DNA of 64,000 nt, taken from positions 1-64,000 of the forward strand of contig CAIMFT010000158.1 in the NCBI GenBank assembly GCA_903840385.1, read 5' to 3'. Source of the stretch: an uncultured Holophagaceae bacterium (lineage in GTDB: Bacteria; Acidobacteriota; Holophagae; Holophagales; Holophagaceae). The notes under the pieces are model-generated. The model did no database searches. It was given only the letters and a program-made list of their open reading frames with translations, and was not told the origin of the DNA. Positions 30,428-38,995 of the stretch are shown here, one piece after another (the first letter of the stretch is position 1; every line of letters begins with the position of its first letter). The translations under genes and the position numbers were made by a program.

Positions 30428-30613
30428 GGGCACTCCCAGGGGCGTTTCGGACCGGTCGGACAATCGCCGACGCATAGGTAGAGTTTAGCCCGAGGGAGGC
30501 CTCGGACTCACCTCCCAACACGGAATTTTGTGTCCAGCGTCATGCTGCCTTGGGGTAGGGTCCAGCCCGGGCCCTGGGTCGGAAGCCAGGCTCTGCGTTA
30601 AGGTGAAGAAAGC

Positions 30614-31696
30614 ATGAGCGATGCCTTGCCCAGATTCCGGGATGCGCTCGTCCTCACCGGGGGCGGGACCGGGGGGCATTTCTACCCGGCCATCGCCCTG
30701 GCAGAAGGTGCCCGGGCCCGGTGGCCGGCGCGTCCCATCGCCTTTGTGGGGGCCCAGCGGGGCATCGAGGCCCGGGAGCTGCCAGCCAGTCCCTGGCCTC
30801 ACCTGCTGCTGGATGTCGAAGGGTTCCTCGGGCGCTCTCCCCTGCGGGTGGCCAGGTCCGCCTGGAAGCTCTGGCGGGCCATGGCCCACCTCAAGGCCCT
30901 CTGGCGCCAGGAGCGGCCCTGGGCCGTGGTGGGCACCGGCGGTTATGGCGCTGCCCCGGCCCTGCTGGCGGCCCGCACCCTGGGCATCCCCTTCTTCCTG
31001 CACGAGAGCAATGCCGCCCCCGGCGCCCTGATCAAGCACCTGGCTCCCGCCGCTGGCCGGGTGTGGTGCGGCATGGAGGCCGTGCGGCCCCTCCTGCCCA
31101 AGGCGGACTGCCGGGTGGTGGGGACGCCGGTGCGAGATGCCTTCCTGCGCAGCTTCCCCCCTGCGGACGCCTTGACAGGCCCCTGCCGCCTGCTGGTGCT
31201 GGGGGGCAGCGGCGGCGCCCGGGCCATCAACGAGGCGGTCCTGGGGCTGGCTCCGGTCCTGCTGGAGGCCTTCCCCGAGTGGGAGGTGCTCCACCAGGCC
31301 GGCCCCGCAGAGTTCGCCCGCTTGGCCGAGCGACCCCGCCACGCCCGCCACACCCTGGTGCCCTTCATCGCCCGGGTGGATGAGGCCATGGCAGCGGCCA
31401 GCCTGGTGCTGAGCCGCTCCGGGGCCAGCACCTGTGCCGAGCTCAAAGCCGCGGGCCGGGGCTCGGTCCTGGTGCCCCTGCCCACCAGCGCCAACGATCA
31501 CCAGCGCCAGAACGCCGAGGCCATGGTCGCCGAAGGGCGGGCCCGCCTGGTGGAACAGGGCGAGGGCTTTACCGTGCAACTGGAGGAGGCGCTGCGGGGG
31601 TTGCTGAACAGTGCCTCGGAGCGACAGCTCCTATCGAAGGCGCCAGAGATAAACCGCTCCGTGGCTCAGTGCCTGGATGACCTCGAGGGACTCTAG
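30614..31696 (+). CDS. murG: UDP-N-acetylglucosamine transferase MurG
   Basis: A 360-residue GT28-family glycosyltransferase. The N-terminal glycine loop LTGGGTGGHFYPAIALAE, the second loop VVGTGGYGAAPALLAA, HESNAAPG and the donor-binding LVLGGSGGARAINEAV are all present, with SRSGASTCAEL and LPTSANDHQRQNAE at the nucleotide site. It adds GlcNAc to lipid I to give lipid II at the inner membrane face. Unusually it is not in a mur/fts cluster here. The gene stands between divergent etfBA and the convergent tatC. Confidence 0.95.
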   Translation: MSDALPRFRDALVLTGGGTGGHFYPAIALAEGARARWPARPIAFVGAQRGIEARELPASPWPHLLLDVEGFLGRSPLRVARSAWKLWRAMAHLKALWRQERPWAVVGTGGYGAAPALLAARTLGIPFFLHESNAAPGALIKHLAPAAGRVWCGMEAVRPLLPKADCRVVGTPVRDAFLRSFPPADALTGPCRLLVLGGSGGARAINEAVLGLAPVLLEAFPEWEVLHQAGPAEFARLAERPRHARHTLVPFIARVDEAMAAASLVLSRSGASTCAELKAAGRGSVLVPLPTSANDHQRQNAEAMVAEGRARLVEQGEGFTVQLEEALRGLLNSASERQLLSKAPEINRSVAQCLDDLEGL

Positions 31697-31812
31697 GGGT
31701 TGTACCGGTTTGGGCCCTCCCTGTTTCTTGTGTCTTTCTTTGAAAACAGGGATGAAGGGGATAGGACGGGCTTCCCGCTTATCCGGTCTTGTTAACCTGA
31801 CCCTGTGTCCCG

Positions 31813-32583
31813 CTACTTGGGCTGGCGGGGTTCGGCGAGCCAGGCCACGATGACGGAGACGAAGTAGAGGCCCAGCAGCACCACACTGAAGAACAGGGTG
31901 GTGACCACCACATCGCCCGGGGTGAAGAAGGCGCTGAAGATCAGGATGGCCATGGTGGCGTGGCGCCAGTACTTCAGCATCAGCCTGGCGGTCACGATGC
32001 GGAACCGGGCCAGGAAGAAGAACAGCACTGGCAGCTCGAACATGATGCCGGTGATGAGCAGGGTGGAGATGAACAGGTCCAGGTAGTCCGAGACGTGCAG
32101 GTTGGCCCGGAGGCCGGCGGTGGCGGCTTCCTGGAAGAGGATGTCGCCCAGGAACTTGAAGGCCTGGCTGTAGGCGAAGGCGGCGCCCCCGAGGAAGCAG
32201 CCAGAGGTCACCACCACGAAGGGGATGACGAGGCGGCGCTCCTTGGGCAGCAGGCCGGGTCGGATGAAGGCCCAGAGCTGGTAGAAGAGGAAGGGCGCAA
32301 CAAGGAAGGCGGCGGCCCACAGAGAGAGCCGCATCATGCTGAAGAAGGGCTCCGTGAGGTCGGTAAAGGCGAAGGGATCCAGCGCAGCGACGGGCTTCTG
32401 GGTCTGGCGGGCCATGGCCTCCAGGAAAGGCTTCTGCGCCCAGAGCCAGAGCTTGAAGCGGAAGGCGTAGGTCACCGCAAAGCCCACGGCCACGATGAGC
32501 AGGGAGCGGACGATGCGCACCCGCAGCTCCTGCAGGTGCTCCCAGAAGCTCATCTTGTCGGGAGGCGTATCGGGTAGGCCCAT
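31813..32583 (-). CDS. tatC: Twin-arginine translocase subunit TatC
   Basis: A 256-residue six-helix membrane protein with FWEHLQELRVRIVRSL, LTEPFFSMMRLSLWAAAFLVAPFLFYQLWAFIRPGL and the conserved C-terminal ARFRIVTARLMLKYWRHATMAILIFSAFFTPGD. TatC recognises twin-arginine signal peptides and exports folded proteins. It sits 57 bases downstream of tatA. There is no tatB between them, so this may be a minimal TatAC system or TatB may be elsewhere. Confidence 0.96.
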   Translation of the reverse strand: MGLPDTPPDKMSFWEHLQELRVRIVRSLLIVAVGFAVTYAFRFKLWLWAQKPFLEAMARQTQKPVAALDPFAFTDLTEPFFSMMRLSLWAAAFLVAPFLFYQLWAFIRPGLLPKERRLVIPFVVVTSGCFLGGAAFAYSQAFKFLGDILFQEAATAGLRANLHVSDYLDLFISTLLITGIMFELPVLFFFLARFRIVTARLMLKYWRHATMAILIFSAFFTPGDVVVTTLFFSVVLLGLYFVSVIVAWLAEPRQPK

Positions 32584-32640
32584 GGTCCTCGCGCAGTCAG
32601 GGGGCCGGTCCAGCCGGCAGGCAGTGGACGAAGGCCGGTG

Positions 32641-32838
32641 CTACTTCTTGTCGTGGTCCTTGTCCTTATCTGCCACGACGTCATCCTTGACGGCGTCGGT
32701 CAGTTCCTTGCTGGCCTTCTTGAACTCCTGGATGCCCTTGCCCAGGCTCTTGCCCAGCTCCGGCAGGCGCGAGGGCCCGAAGAAGATCAGCAGGGCGATG
32801 CCGATCAGCAGAATCTCCATCATTCCGAGGTTGCCCAT
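32641..32838 (-). CDS. tatA: Twin-arginine translocase subunit TatA
   Basis: A 65-residue protein with one N-terminal membrane helix (MMEILLIGIALLIFFGPSRLPELGKSLGKGIQEFKKA) including the FGP hinge, an amphipathic helix and a charged Lys/Asp-rich tail. It forms the Tat pore. The Leu at the place of the polar Glu8 favours a TatA over TatB call. It leads the tatAC operon, about 140 bases after ugd. Confidence 0.93.
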   Translation of the reverse strand: MGNLGMMEILLIGIALLIFFGPSRLPELGKSLGKGIQEFKKASKELTDAVKDDVVADKDKDHDKK

Positions 32839-32977
32839 GGGGGTCTCCGTATCGGGTGGTGCCGGTTCAGGTGGGTGGCCGCTTCAGCGCAGGGTGGCCG
32901 AAGGGGCTGGGTCCATTCTAAGCACGAGGAGTCGGTGACGTTGCCCCGCAAAGCCACTTTTCTCAGGCAGGCGCGAG

Positions 32978-34333
32978 TCAGGGCCCCTGCACAGCCCGGC
33001 GACCCAGGGAGTGGTAGGTCCAGCCGGCGGCCTCCATGACCTCTGGCCGGAACAGGTTGCGGCCGTCAAAGATGCGACGGGCCTTGAGGGCCTTGCCCAC
33101 GGCCTCCAGGTCGGCCTTGCGGTAGTCCGCCCACTCGGTGGCGATGAGCAGGGCATCGGCGCCCTCACAGGCCTCCAGCGGCGTGGCGGCATAGCGCACC
33201 CGGTCGCCGATGCGCGCCTGCACGGCTTCCATGGCGGCGAAGTCGTGCACCACCACCTCGGCCCCCAGGTTCACCAGGCCATCGATCAGCTCCAGGGCCA
33301 TGCTCTCCCGGATGTCGTCGGTGTCGGCCTTGAAGGCCAGTCCCCACAGGGCGAAGCGGCGGCCCTTGAGGGGCGCGGGCGTGCCGCCCTGCACGCCGAA
33401 GTGGGCCTTCACCTTGCGCAGCAGGACCTGCTTCTGGTGGCGGTTGGCTTCCACAGTGGCCGCCAGGGTCATGAGCGGATGCCCCTGCTCCCGGCCGACC
33501 TTGAGGAGGGCCTGCAGGTCCTTGGGGAAGCAGGAGCCGCCGAAGCCCGGGCCCGGATTCAGGAAGGCCGGGCCAATGCGGTGATCGGCACCGATGGCGG
33601 TCTTCACATGGTCCACATCGGCCCCAACGGACTCCGCCAGGTTGGCGATCTCATTGATGAAGCTGATGCGCAGGGCCAGCATGGCATTGGCGGCGTATTT
33701 GGTGAGCTCGGCACTGGGGGGATCCATGCGGAACCACTTGCCGCCGCTGCGGTCCAGGAAGGGCTGGTAGAGGGCCTTCATGAGGGTCTCGGCGAAGTCC
33801 GTGCGGCAGCCCACCACCACCCGGTCAGGCTCCAGGAAGTCGCCCAGGGCCGAGCCTTCCCGCAGGAACTCGGGATTGCTGACCACCTCGAAGGCCCGGT
33901 TCGTATGGCGGGCAATCTCCGCATGGACCCGGGCCGCGGTGCCCACGGGCACGGTGCTCTTGTCCACCACCACCAGGGGCGGGGCGTCCGGAGAGCGCAG
34001 GGCCATGCCCTGGCCGATCTCTCCTGCGACAGCCAGAACGTACTTCATGTCGGCGCTGCCGTCTTCGCTCTGGGGCGTGCCCACGCAGATGAAGGCCACA
34101 TCCACATCGCCCATGGCGGGCATCAGCTCCGTGCTGAAGCGCAGGGTCTTGGCAACCAGGTGCTTCGCCAGCAGCTCCTCCAGGCCCGGCTCAAAGATGG
34201 GGGACTTGCCCTTGGACAGGGCAGCCACCTTGGCTCCGTCCACATCCACCCCGAGGACCTGGTGCCCGCCCTCGGCAAAGCAGACGGCGGCCACCAGCCC
34301 CACATACCCCGAACCGATGACCAAGACCCGCAT
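32978..34333 (-). CDS. ugd: UDP-glucose 6-dehydrogenase
   Basis: A 451-residue UDPGDH. The N-terminal NAD fold starts MRVLVIGSGYVGLVAAVCFAEGGHQVLGVDVD; FICVGTPQSEDGSADM, VVDKSTVPVGTA, NPEFLREGSALGDFLEPDRVVVG and the catalytic Cys in GPGFGGSCFPKDLQAL follow, with GLAFKADTDDIRESMALEL at the C-terminal domain. It oxidises UDP-glucose to UDP-glucuronate for capsule, exopolysaccharide or lipid A sugars. Start at 34333 has a GAGG-type site and matches the family start; a TTG 15 bases upstream is less likely. It is divergent from the TolQ-like gene. Confidence 0.95.
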   Translation of the reverse strand: MRVLVIGSGYVGLVAAVCFAEGGHQVLGVDVDGAKVAALSKGKSPIFEPGLEELLAKHLVAKTLRFSTELMPAMGDVDVAFICVGTPQSEDGSADMKYVLAVAGEIGQGMALRSPDAPPLVVVDKSTVPVGTAARVHAEIARHTNRAFEVVSNPEFLREGSALGDFLEPDRVVVGCRTDFAETLMKALYQPFLDRSGGKWFRMDPPSAELTKYAANAMLALRISFINEIANLAESVGADVDHVKTAIGADHRIGPAFLNPGPGFGGSCFPKDLQALLKVGREQGHPLMTLAATVEANRHQKQVLLRKVKAHFGVQGGTPAPLKGRRFALWGLAFKADTDDIRESMALELIDGLVNLGAEVVVHDFAAMEAVQARIGDRVRYAATPLEACEGADALLIATEWADYRKADLEAVGKALKARRIFDGRNLFRPEVMEAAGWTYHSLGRRAVQGP

Positions 34334-34400
34334 GGCTACCTCACGCAAACCTGTCGAGTGTAGCGCATTAGAGCCGCTATGATGACCTCACGGAGGCGGC

Positions 34401-35096
34401 ATGGCGATGCTGGCAGCACCCACGGGTGGCGAGGTCAATCTGCTGGAGGTCATGCTCCATGCGGGCTTGGTTTCGAAGGCCGTGCTCCTGATCCTGATGG
34501 TCTTTTCCCTCCTGAGCTGGGTGGTGATCATCCGCAAGGGCCTGCTCTATCACCGCAGCCGAGCTGTCTCCGAGACCTTCCGGACCGCCTTCAAGCAGTC
34601 CACGGACTGGCGCGAGTTCAAGCAGCAGGTGGAGGGCTACGCCCTGAGTCCCCTGGTGGGCCTCTTCATGGCGGGCTACAGCGAAGTGACCTATCAGCTG
34701 AAGCAGGTGGGCCAGGACGGCCGGGCGACGCTGCGCAGCATGGAGGCCGTCGAACGGAGCCTGCAGCGAGCCAGCGTGGTGGAGATGGGTCGGCTGGAGC
34801 GCTCGCTGGGAGGCCTGGCCACGGTGGCTGCAGTGAGCCCCTTCATCGGCCTCTTCGGCACCGTGTGGGGCATCATCGATGCTTTCCGCGGCATCGGCGC
34901 CACGGGCAACGCAAACTTAGCCACGGTTGCCCCCGGCATCTCCGAGGCCCTGGTGGCCACGGCCATCGGCCTGGTGGCGGCCATTCCGGCCCTCATGGCC
35001 TACAACTTCTTTCAGGGTCAGCTGAAGCAGTTCCAGACCGAGCTGGATGACTTCTCGCTGGAGTTCATCAGCCTCTCCGAGCGGAACTTCACCTGA
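34401..35096 (+). CDS. TolQ/ExbB/MotA-family proton channel protein
   Basis: A 231-residue inner-membrane protein with three membrane helices: one near residues 20-40 and two in SLGGLATVAAVSPFIGLFGTVWGIIDAF and ALVATAIGLVAAIPALMAYNFFQ. These match the TolQ/ExbB motor, which forms a pentamer that harvests the proton gradient for TonB or Tol-Pal. The GTVWGI and TAIGLVAAIPA stretches favour TolQ. The usual TolR/ExbD partner is absent; the next gene is a polysaccharide deacetylase overlapped by four bases. GGAGG precedes the ATG. Confidence 0.88.
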   Translation: MAMLAAPTGGEVNLLEVMLHAGLVSKAVLLILMVFSLLSWVVIIRKGLLYHRSRAVSETFRTAFKQSTDWREFKQQVEGYALSPLVGLFMAGYSEVTYQLKQVGQDGRATLRSMEAVERSLQRASVVEMGRLERSLGGLATVAAVSPFIGLFGTVWGIIDAFRGIGATGNANLATVAPGISEALVATAIGLVAAIPALMAYNFFQGQLKQFQTELDDFSLEFISLSERNFT

Positions 35097-35911
35097 GCCT
35101 GCGTCGCCTCCCGCTCTCCCTGGACTGGGAGGACTGGTTCCAGCTCTGCTGCCCGCCCTTCGACGCCCCGGGTGCCCTGGACCACTTCGAGTGCCGTCTG
35201 CCCCTGGCCACGGAGCGGGCCTTGGCGCTGTGTGCGGACCTGGGGGCCACGGCCACCTGGTTCTGCCTGGGGGACCAGGCGCGGCGCCATCCGGACCTGC
35301 TCCGGAGCATCACCGCAGCGGGCCACACCGTGGCCCTCCACGGCCTCTCTCATCGCCGGGCCTTCCTCCTAGACCGCTCGGCCTGGCGGGACTCCCTGCA
35401 GGATGGCAAGGCCCTGCTGGAGGACCTGACCGGGACCCCCGTGGTGGGCTACCGGGCACCGGAGTGGAGCCTGCGCGGGCCGGCCGCCGAGTGGTGGCAG
35501 GACCTGCCGGAGCTGGGCTTCCGCTACGACGCCAGCCGGGCGCCGCTGGCGGTCATCGGGGACAGCACCTGGCCCCGGCGCCCCTACCTTCTGACCGAGG
35601 GCTTCTGGGAGCTGCCGCCGCCGGTGCTCTGGCGCGGTCCACTGCAGTCGCCGCTGTGGGGCTGGGGCCCTCGGGTCCTGCCCTTCGGGCTGGTGCGCCG
35701 GGCCCTGGAGACCCTGGCCCTGGAGGACGCCGGCACCCCGCTGGTGCTCCATCCCTGGGAGCTGGACGACGCCCAGCCGGACCTGCCCGGCGCCAGCCTC
35801 GGCCATCGCTTTGCCCACAGTGCCGGCCTGCGCGGCTATGGGGATCGCCTCCGCGACCTGCTGGCGGGATTCCACCTGGTGAGTCTGGAAGCCTGGGTGG
35901 CCTCCCGATGA
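35093..35911 (+). CDS. Polysaccharide deacetylase, with probable CTG start
   Basis: A NodB-type carbohydrate esterase (CE4). The conserved start LSLDWEDWF carries the metal-binding acidic pair; AAGHTVALHGLSHRR holds the His ligands, and GYRAPEWSL and RYDASRAP follow. The frame is open from 35051, but no ATG, GTG or TTG lies upstream of the catalytic LSLDWEDWF block: only CTG codons at 35093 and 35099. CTG at 35093 overlaps the TolQ-like stop as CTGA, copying the ATGA coupling used all around here. The first ordinary alternative, TTG at 35222, would delete the catalytic Asp. Predicted length 272. It deacetylates an envelope sugar polymer; substrate unknown. Confidence 0.82.
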   Translation: MSLRRLPLSLDWEDWFQLCCPPFDAPGALDHFECRLPLATERALALCADLGATATWFCLGDQARRHPDLLRSITAAGHTVALHGLSHRRAFLLDRSAWRDSLQDGKALLEDLTGTPVVGYRAPEWSLRGPAAEWWQDLPELGFRYDASRAPLAVIGDSTWPRRPYLLTEGFWELPPPVLWRGPLQSPLWGWGPRVLPFGLVRRALETLALEDAGTPLVLHPWELDDAQPDLPGASLGHRFAHSAGLRGYGDRLRDLLAGFHLVSLEAWVASR

Positions 35912-36630
35912 AAGCAAAGCCCCTCATCCTCCTGGCGCCCTCCGAGGACAAGGCCCCGGGCGGCGCACCGGGCCGCCTGCGGGAGACGCCGGCCCAGCGC
36001 TGGGTACGCGAGGCCCTGGTGGACCTGGCGCAGACCGCCTCCCCCGCCGCCCTGCAGAAGGCCCTGCAGGTGAAGGGTCTGGCTCTGGACCGGGCCCGCG
36101 CCGAAGCCCTGGCCCTGGGAGTCCGGGTGCCCCTGCTGCCCGCCCTGGCCCGCTACACCGGCGTGGCTTTTCAGGCCCTGGATGCCGCCACGCTGCCGCC
36201 GGCTGCCTGGGGCCAGGTCCACATCCTGTCCAGCCTGCGGGGGCTGGTGCGGGGCGATGAGCTGGTGCCGCCCTACAAGCTGAAGCTGAGCGCCCTGCCG
36301 GGCCTCAAGGCCCACTGGCGGCGAGCCCTGCCGGCCCAGCTGGACGCCCTGCCAGAGGGCCCCCTCTGGGAGCTATTGCCGGGCGATGCAGCGGACCTGC
36401 TCAAGGGCTGGACTCGCCCCCGGCACTCCGTGGAGATCTACGAAGCCGAGGGCCGCGCCATGGGGCACTTCTCCAAGAAGTTTCGGGGCCTGGTGGCCCG
36501 CTGGCTCCTGAGCAGCGGGCAGGGGGATCCCCACCAGGTCCTGCGGGGCCGCATCCCCGGCTGTTCCTGGGTGGGCGTGGTGGACAATGACCAGGGTGGC
36601 TTGACCCTGAAGCTGCTGGTGGACCCATGA
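35908..36630 (+). CDS. yaaA: YaaA/DUF328-family peroxide-stress protein
   Basis: A 240-residue YaaA homologue of the form with LLAPSEDKAPGG at the start (compare the PPSEGK version in Actinobacteria), RYTGVAFQALDAATLP, ILSSLRGLVRGDELVPPYKLKLSALPGL in the middle, and FSKKFRGLVARWLLSSG near the end. The E. coli protein reduces intracellular iron during H2O2 stress and binds DNA with a HhH-like fold. ATGA overlap with the deacetylase upstream and DUF309 gene downstream indicates one operon running to nadB. Confidence 0.88.
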   Translation: MKAKPLILLAPSEDKAPGGAPGRLRETPAQRWVREALVDLAQTASPAALQKALQVKGLALDRARAEALALGVRVPLLPALARYTGVAFQALDAATLPPAAWGQVHILSSLRGLVRGDELVPPYKLKLSALPGLKAHWRRALPAQLDALPEGPLWELLPGDAADLLKGWTRPRHSVEIYEAEGRAMGHFSKKFRGLVARWLLSSGQGDPHQVLRGRIPGCSWVGVVDNDQGGLTLKLLVDP

Positions 36631-37403
36631 GCGACGCGTGCAACCGCACCCCCTTCTGGCAGCGCCAGCCGCTGCTGCCGGTGGCCATCCACGAGGTCCT
36701 GCGGGAGCGCCTGGAGGCCGCCCTGGCGGCCCCGGCCGCCCGGGAGGGCCTGATCTGGCCCACCATCCTGGGGGCACCTTCCCTGCGCGGCGAGCACCCG
36801 GAAGGCCTGCCGCAGGACCACCTCCTGGCCCATGCGGCGCGCCTGCTGGCCCCCCTGGGCTGCACGGAGCCGGCGGCCGCCTGGCAGCGGGAGCAGGCCG
36901 CCCGACCGGACACCGCCCTGGCTGGTCCTGGCGGCTGGCTTCCTGGGGCCACCTGGGGGGCCTGGGGTCCCCTGGTGAGCCTCCGCTGTGGGTGGACGCT
37001 GGCGGCCCTCACGCCGCTCGCGCCGGGGGAGTCCTACCCGCTGGCCTGCGGGGTCTCCCTCTTCAACCACGGCCTCTTCCACGAGTGCCACGACGCCCTG
37101 GAGCCGCTCTGGGGCGCCGCTTCAGGTCCGCTGCGGGAGGGCCTCCAGGGCTTGATCCTCATGGCCGGCGGCTACCACCACCTGCAGCAGCACAACCGCT
37201 CCGGTCTGCTGGCCCTGTGGGAGGAAGCCCGGGTCCGACTGGAGGCCTGCGGCGGGGTCGTGGGCACGCCCTGGGGCCAGGTGCGGGCCGATGTCGCCCT
37301 GGACCTGACCATCCGTCGACTGGACGAGGGTCGGCGCATGAACGATGATTCGGATCTGGCACCCCTGTGGGCGCTGGATCGCCCCACCTGGGAGCTGGCA
37401 TGA
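36627..37403 (+). CDS. DUF309-domain protein with extra N-terminal region
   Basis: A 258-residue protein. The C-terminal half (about 145-245) is DUF309: LFNHGLFHECHDALEPLWGAASGPLREGLQGLILMAGGYHHLQQHN, a helical domain with conserved His/Glu. The first about 140 residues (RTPFWQRQPLLPV, AWGPLVSLRCGWTLAAL) have no recognised family and are not present in ordinary short DUF309 proteins (about 100-150 residues). Function is unknown. It overlaps yaaA (ATGA) and nadB (ATGA), so it is translated with them. Confidence 0.8.
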   Translation: MSDACNRTPFWQRQPLLPVAIHEVLRERLEAALAAPAAREGLIWPTILGAPSLRGEHPEGLPQDHLLAHAARLLAPLGCTEPAAAWQREQAARPDTALAGPGGWLPGATWGAWGPLVSLRCGWTLAALTPLAPGESYPLACGVSLFNHGLFHECHDALEPLWGAASGPLREGLQGLILMAGGYHHLQQHNRSGLLALWEEARVRLEACGGVVGTPWGQVRADVALDLTIRRLDEGRRMNDDSDLAPLWALDRPTWELA

Positions 37404-38974
37404 CCATCAAGGCAGACCTGCTGGTGCTGGGCGGCGGCATTGCCGGCTGCGCTGCCGCCTTGCGAGCCGCTGATCTGGGTGCCTCGGTGGTCCTGGTGGC
37501 CAAGGACGAGCTGGGTCAGACCAACACCGCCTGGGCCCAGGGCGGAATCATCGGCCTGGCGCCGCCGGAGGAAGGGGACTCCCCGGACCTGCTGGCCGCT
37601 GACATCGAGGCAGCCGGTGGCGGCCTCTGCCGCTCGGAGGCCGTGCGCCTGCTGGCGGAGGAGGGGCCCCGCCTCTGCCGCAGCTTCCTCTGGGAGCGCC
37701 TGGGTGTGCCCTTTGATCTGGGCAGCACCGGCACGCCGGACCCCACCGCCGAGGCCGCCCACAGCGCCCGGCGCATCTACCATGCCAAGGACGCCACCGG
37801 GCTGGCCATCCAGAGTGCCCTCAGCGAGGCCGTCCGCAGCCACCCCAACATCCAGGTGCGGGAGCACCTCGTGCTGGTGGACCTGATCACCAGCCCCCAC
37901 CACTGCCTCAATCCCGTGCGGGTCTACGAGCCCATCCGGGTGCACGGTGCCTTCCTGTTCGACCCCGCCACTGGGGCCGTGGAAGGCCTCCTGGCCCGGC
38001 GCACCCTGCTGGCCACCGGCGGCCTGGGCTACCTCTACCTGCACACCACCAACCCCCCCAGCGCCACCGGGGATGGCCTGGCGGCGGCCTACCGGGCCAG
38101 CGCCCGCATCGTGAACTGCGAGTACATCCAGTTCCATCCCACGGCCCTCTATGTGCCGGGCAAGCCTCGCACCCTGCTCACCGAGGCCCTGCGCGGCGAG
38201 GGGGCTCGCCTGCTGAACCGCAAGGGCGAGCGGTTCATGGCGAAGTACGCTCCGGAGCACCTGGAGCTGGCTCCCCGCGATGTGGTGAGCCGAGCCATCT
38301 TCCAGGAGATGGCCTCCAGCGGCGAGGCCTGTGTCTACCTGGACCTGGGCCCTGTGGCCGCCCGGCTGGACCTGGAGACCCACTTCCCGACGGTGCTGGC
38401 CGCCTGCCGCGCCGAGGGCCTGGACCCCCACCGCCAGCCCATCCCCGTGGTGCCCGCCGCCCACTACTTCTGCGGCGGCGTCCTGGTGGACCTGGAAGGC
38501 CGCACCAGCCTATCGGGACTCTTTGCGGCGGGGGAGGTGGCCTGCACAGGCCTCCACGGCGCCAACCGCCTGGCCTCCACCAGCCTGCTGGAGGGCCTGC
38601 TCTGGGGCTTCCGGGGCGCCGAGGCCATCGTGGCGGAGCTGGCCGGCCCGGCGGATCCGGACCCGGGTGAGCTGGCCCACTGGCACACGCCGGAGGCACC
38701 GGAGAGCACCGATCCCCTGCTCATCGACCAGGACTGGGGTCTCATCCGCAGCACCCTCTGGAACTACGCCGGCATCGTCCGGACCGGTGGGCGCCTGCAC
38801 CGCGCCAAGGCCGATCTGCACTACCTGGCGCACCGCATCGAGCGCTTCTACCACGAGTCCCTGCTCAGCCGGGAGCTGCTGGAGCTGCGCAGCGGGATCC
38901 TCTGCGCAAAGCTCATCCTGAACGCCGCCCTGCAGAACCCCGAGAGCCGGGGCTGCCACTACCGGGTGGACTGA
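37400..38974 (+). CDS. nadB: L-aspartate oxidase NadB
   Basis: A 524-residue FAD enzyme of the succinate dehydrogenase/fumarate reductase flavoprotein family. The FAD loop LLVLGGGIAGCAAALRAADLGASVVLVAK, TAWAQGGI, LLATGGLGYLYLHTTNPPSATGDG, EYIQFHPTALY, the active-site RNA-type stretch LLTEALRGEGARLLN, HYFCGGVLVDLEGRTSLSGLFAAGEVACTGLHGANRLASTSLLEGL and a helical C-terminus fit NadB. It makes iminoaspartate for NAD synthesis. Start 37400 overlaps the DUF309 stop as ATGA. nadA and nadC are not in the window. Length matches NadB (about 530). Confidence 0.95.
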   Translation: MTIKADLLVLGGGIAGCAAALRAADLGASVVLVAKDELGQTNTAWAQGGIIGLAPPEEGDSPDLLAADIEAAGGGLCRSEAVRLLAEEGPRLCRSFLWERLGVPFDLGSTGTPDPTAEAAHSARRIYHAKDATGLAIQSALSEAVRSHPNIQVREHLVLVDLITSPHHCLNPVRVYEPIRVHGAFLFDPATGAVEGLLARRTLLATGGLGYLYLHTTNPPSATGDGLAAAYRASARIVNCEYIQFHPTALYVPGKPRTLLTEALRGEGARLLNRKGERFMAKYAPEHLELAPRDVVSRAIFQEMASSGEACVYLDLGPVAARLDLETHFPTVLAACRAEGLDPHRQPIPVVPAAHYFCGGVLVDLEGRTSLSGLFAAGEVACTGLHGANRLASTSLLEGLLWGFRGAEAIVAELAGPADPDPGELAHWHTPEAPESTDPLLIDQDWGLIRSTLWNYAGIVRTGGRLHRAKADLHYLAHRIERFYHESLLSRELLELRSGILCAKLILNAALQNPESRGCHYRVD

Positions 38975-38995
38975 GCCGCCCTGGCTGGAGTGACC

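Noticed and set aside
31721-31751. Terminator after murG (CCCTGTTT/AAACAGGG)
   Set aside because: Only an 8-bp stem with a 16-base or longer loop and no T-run; too weak to call.
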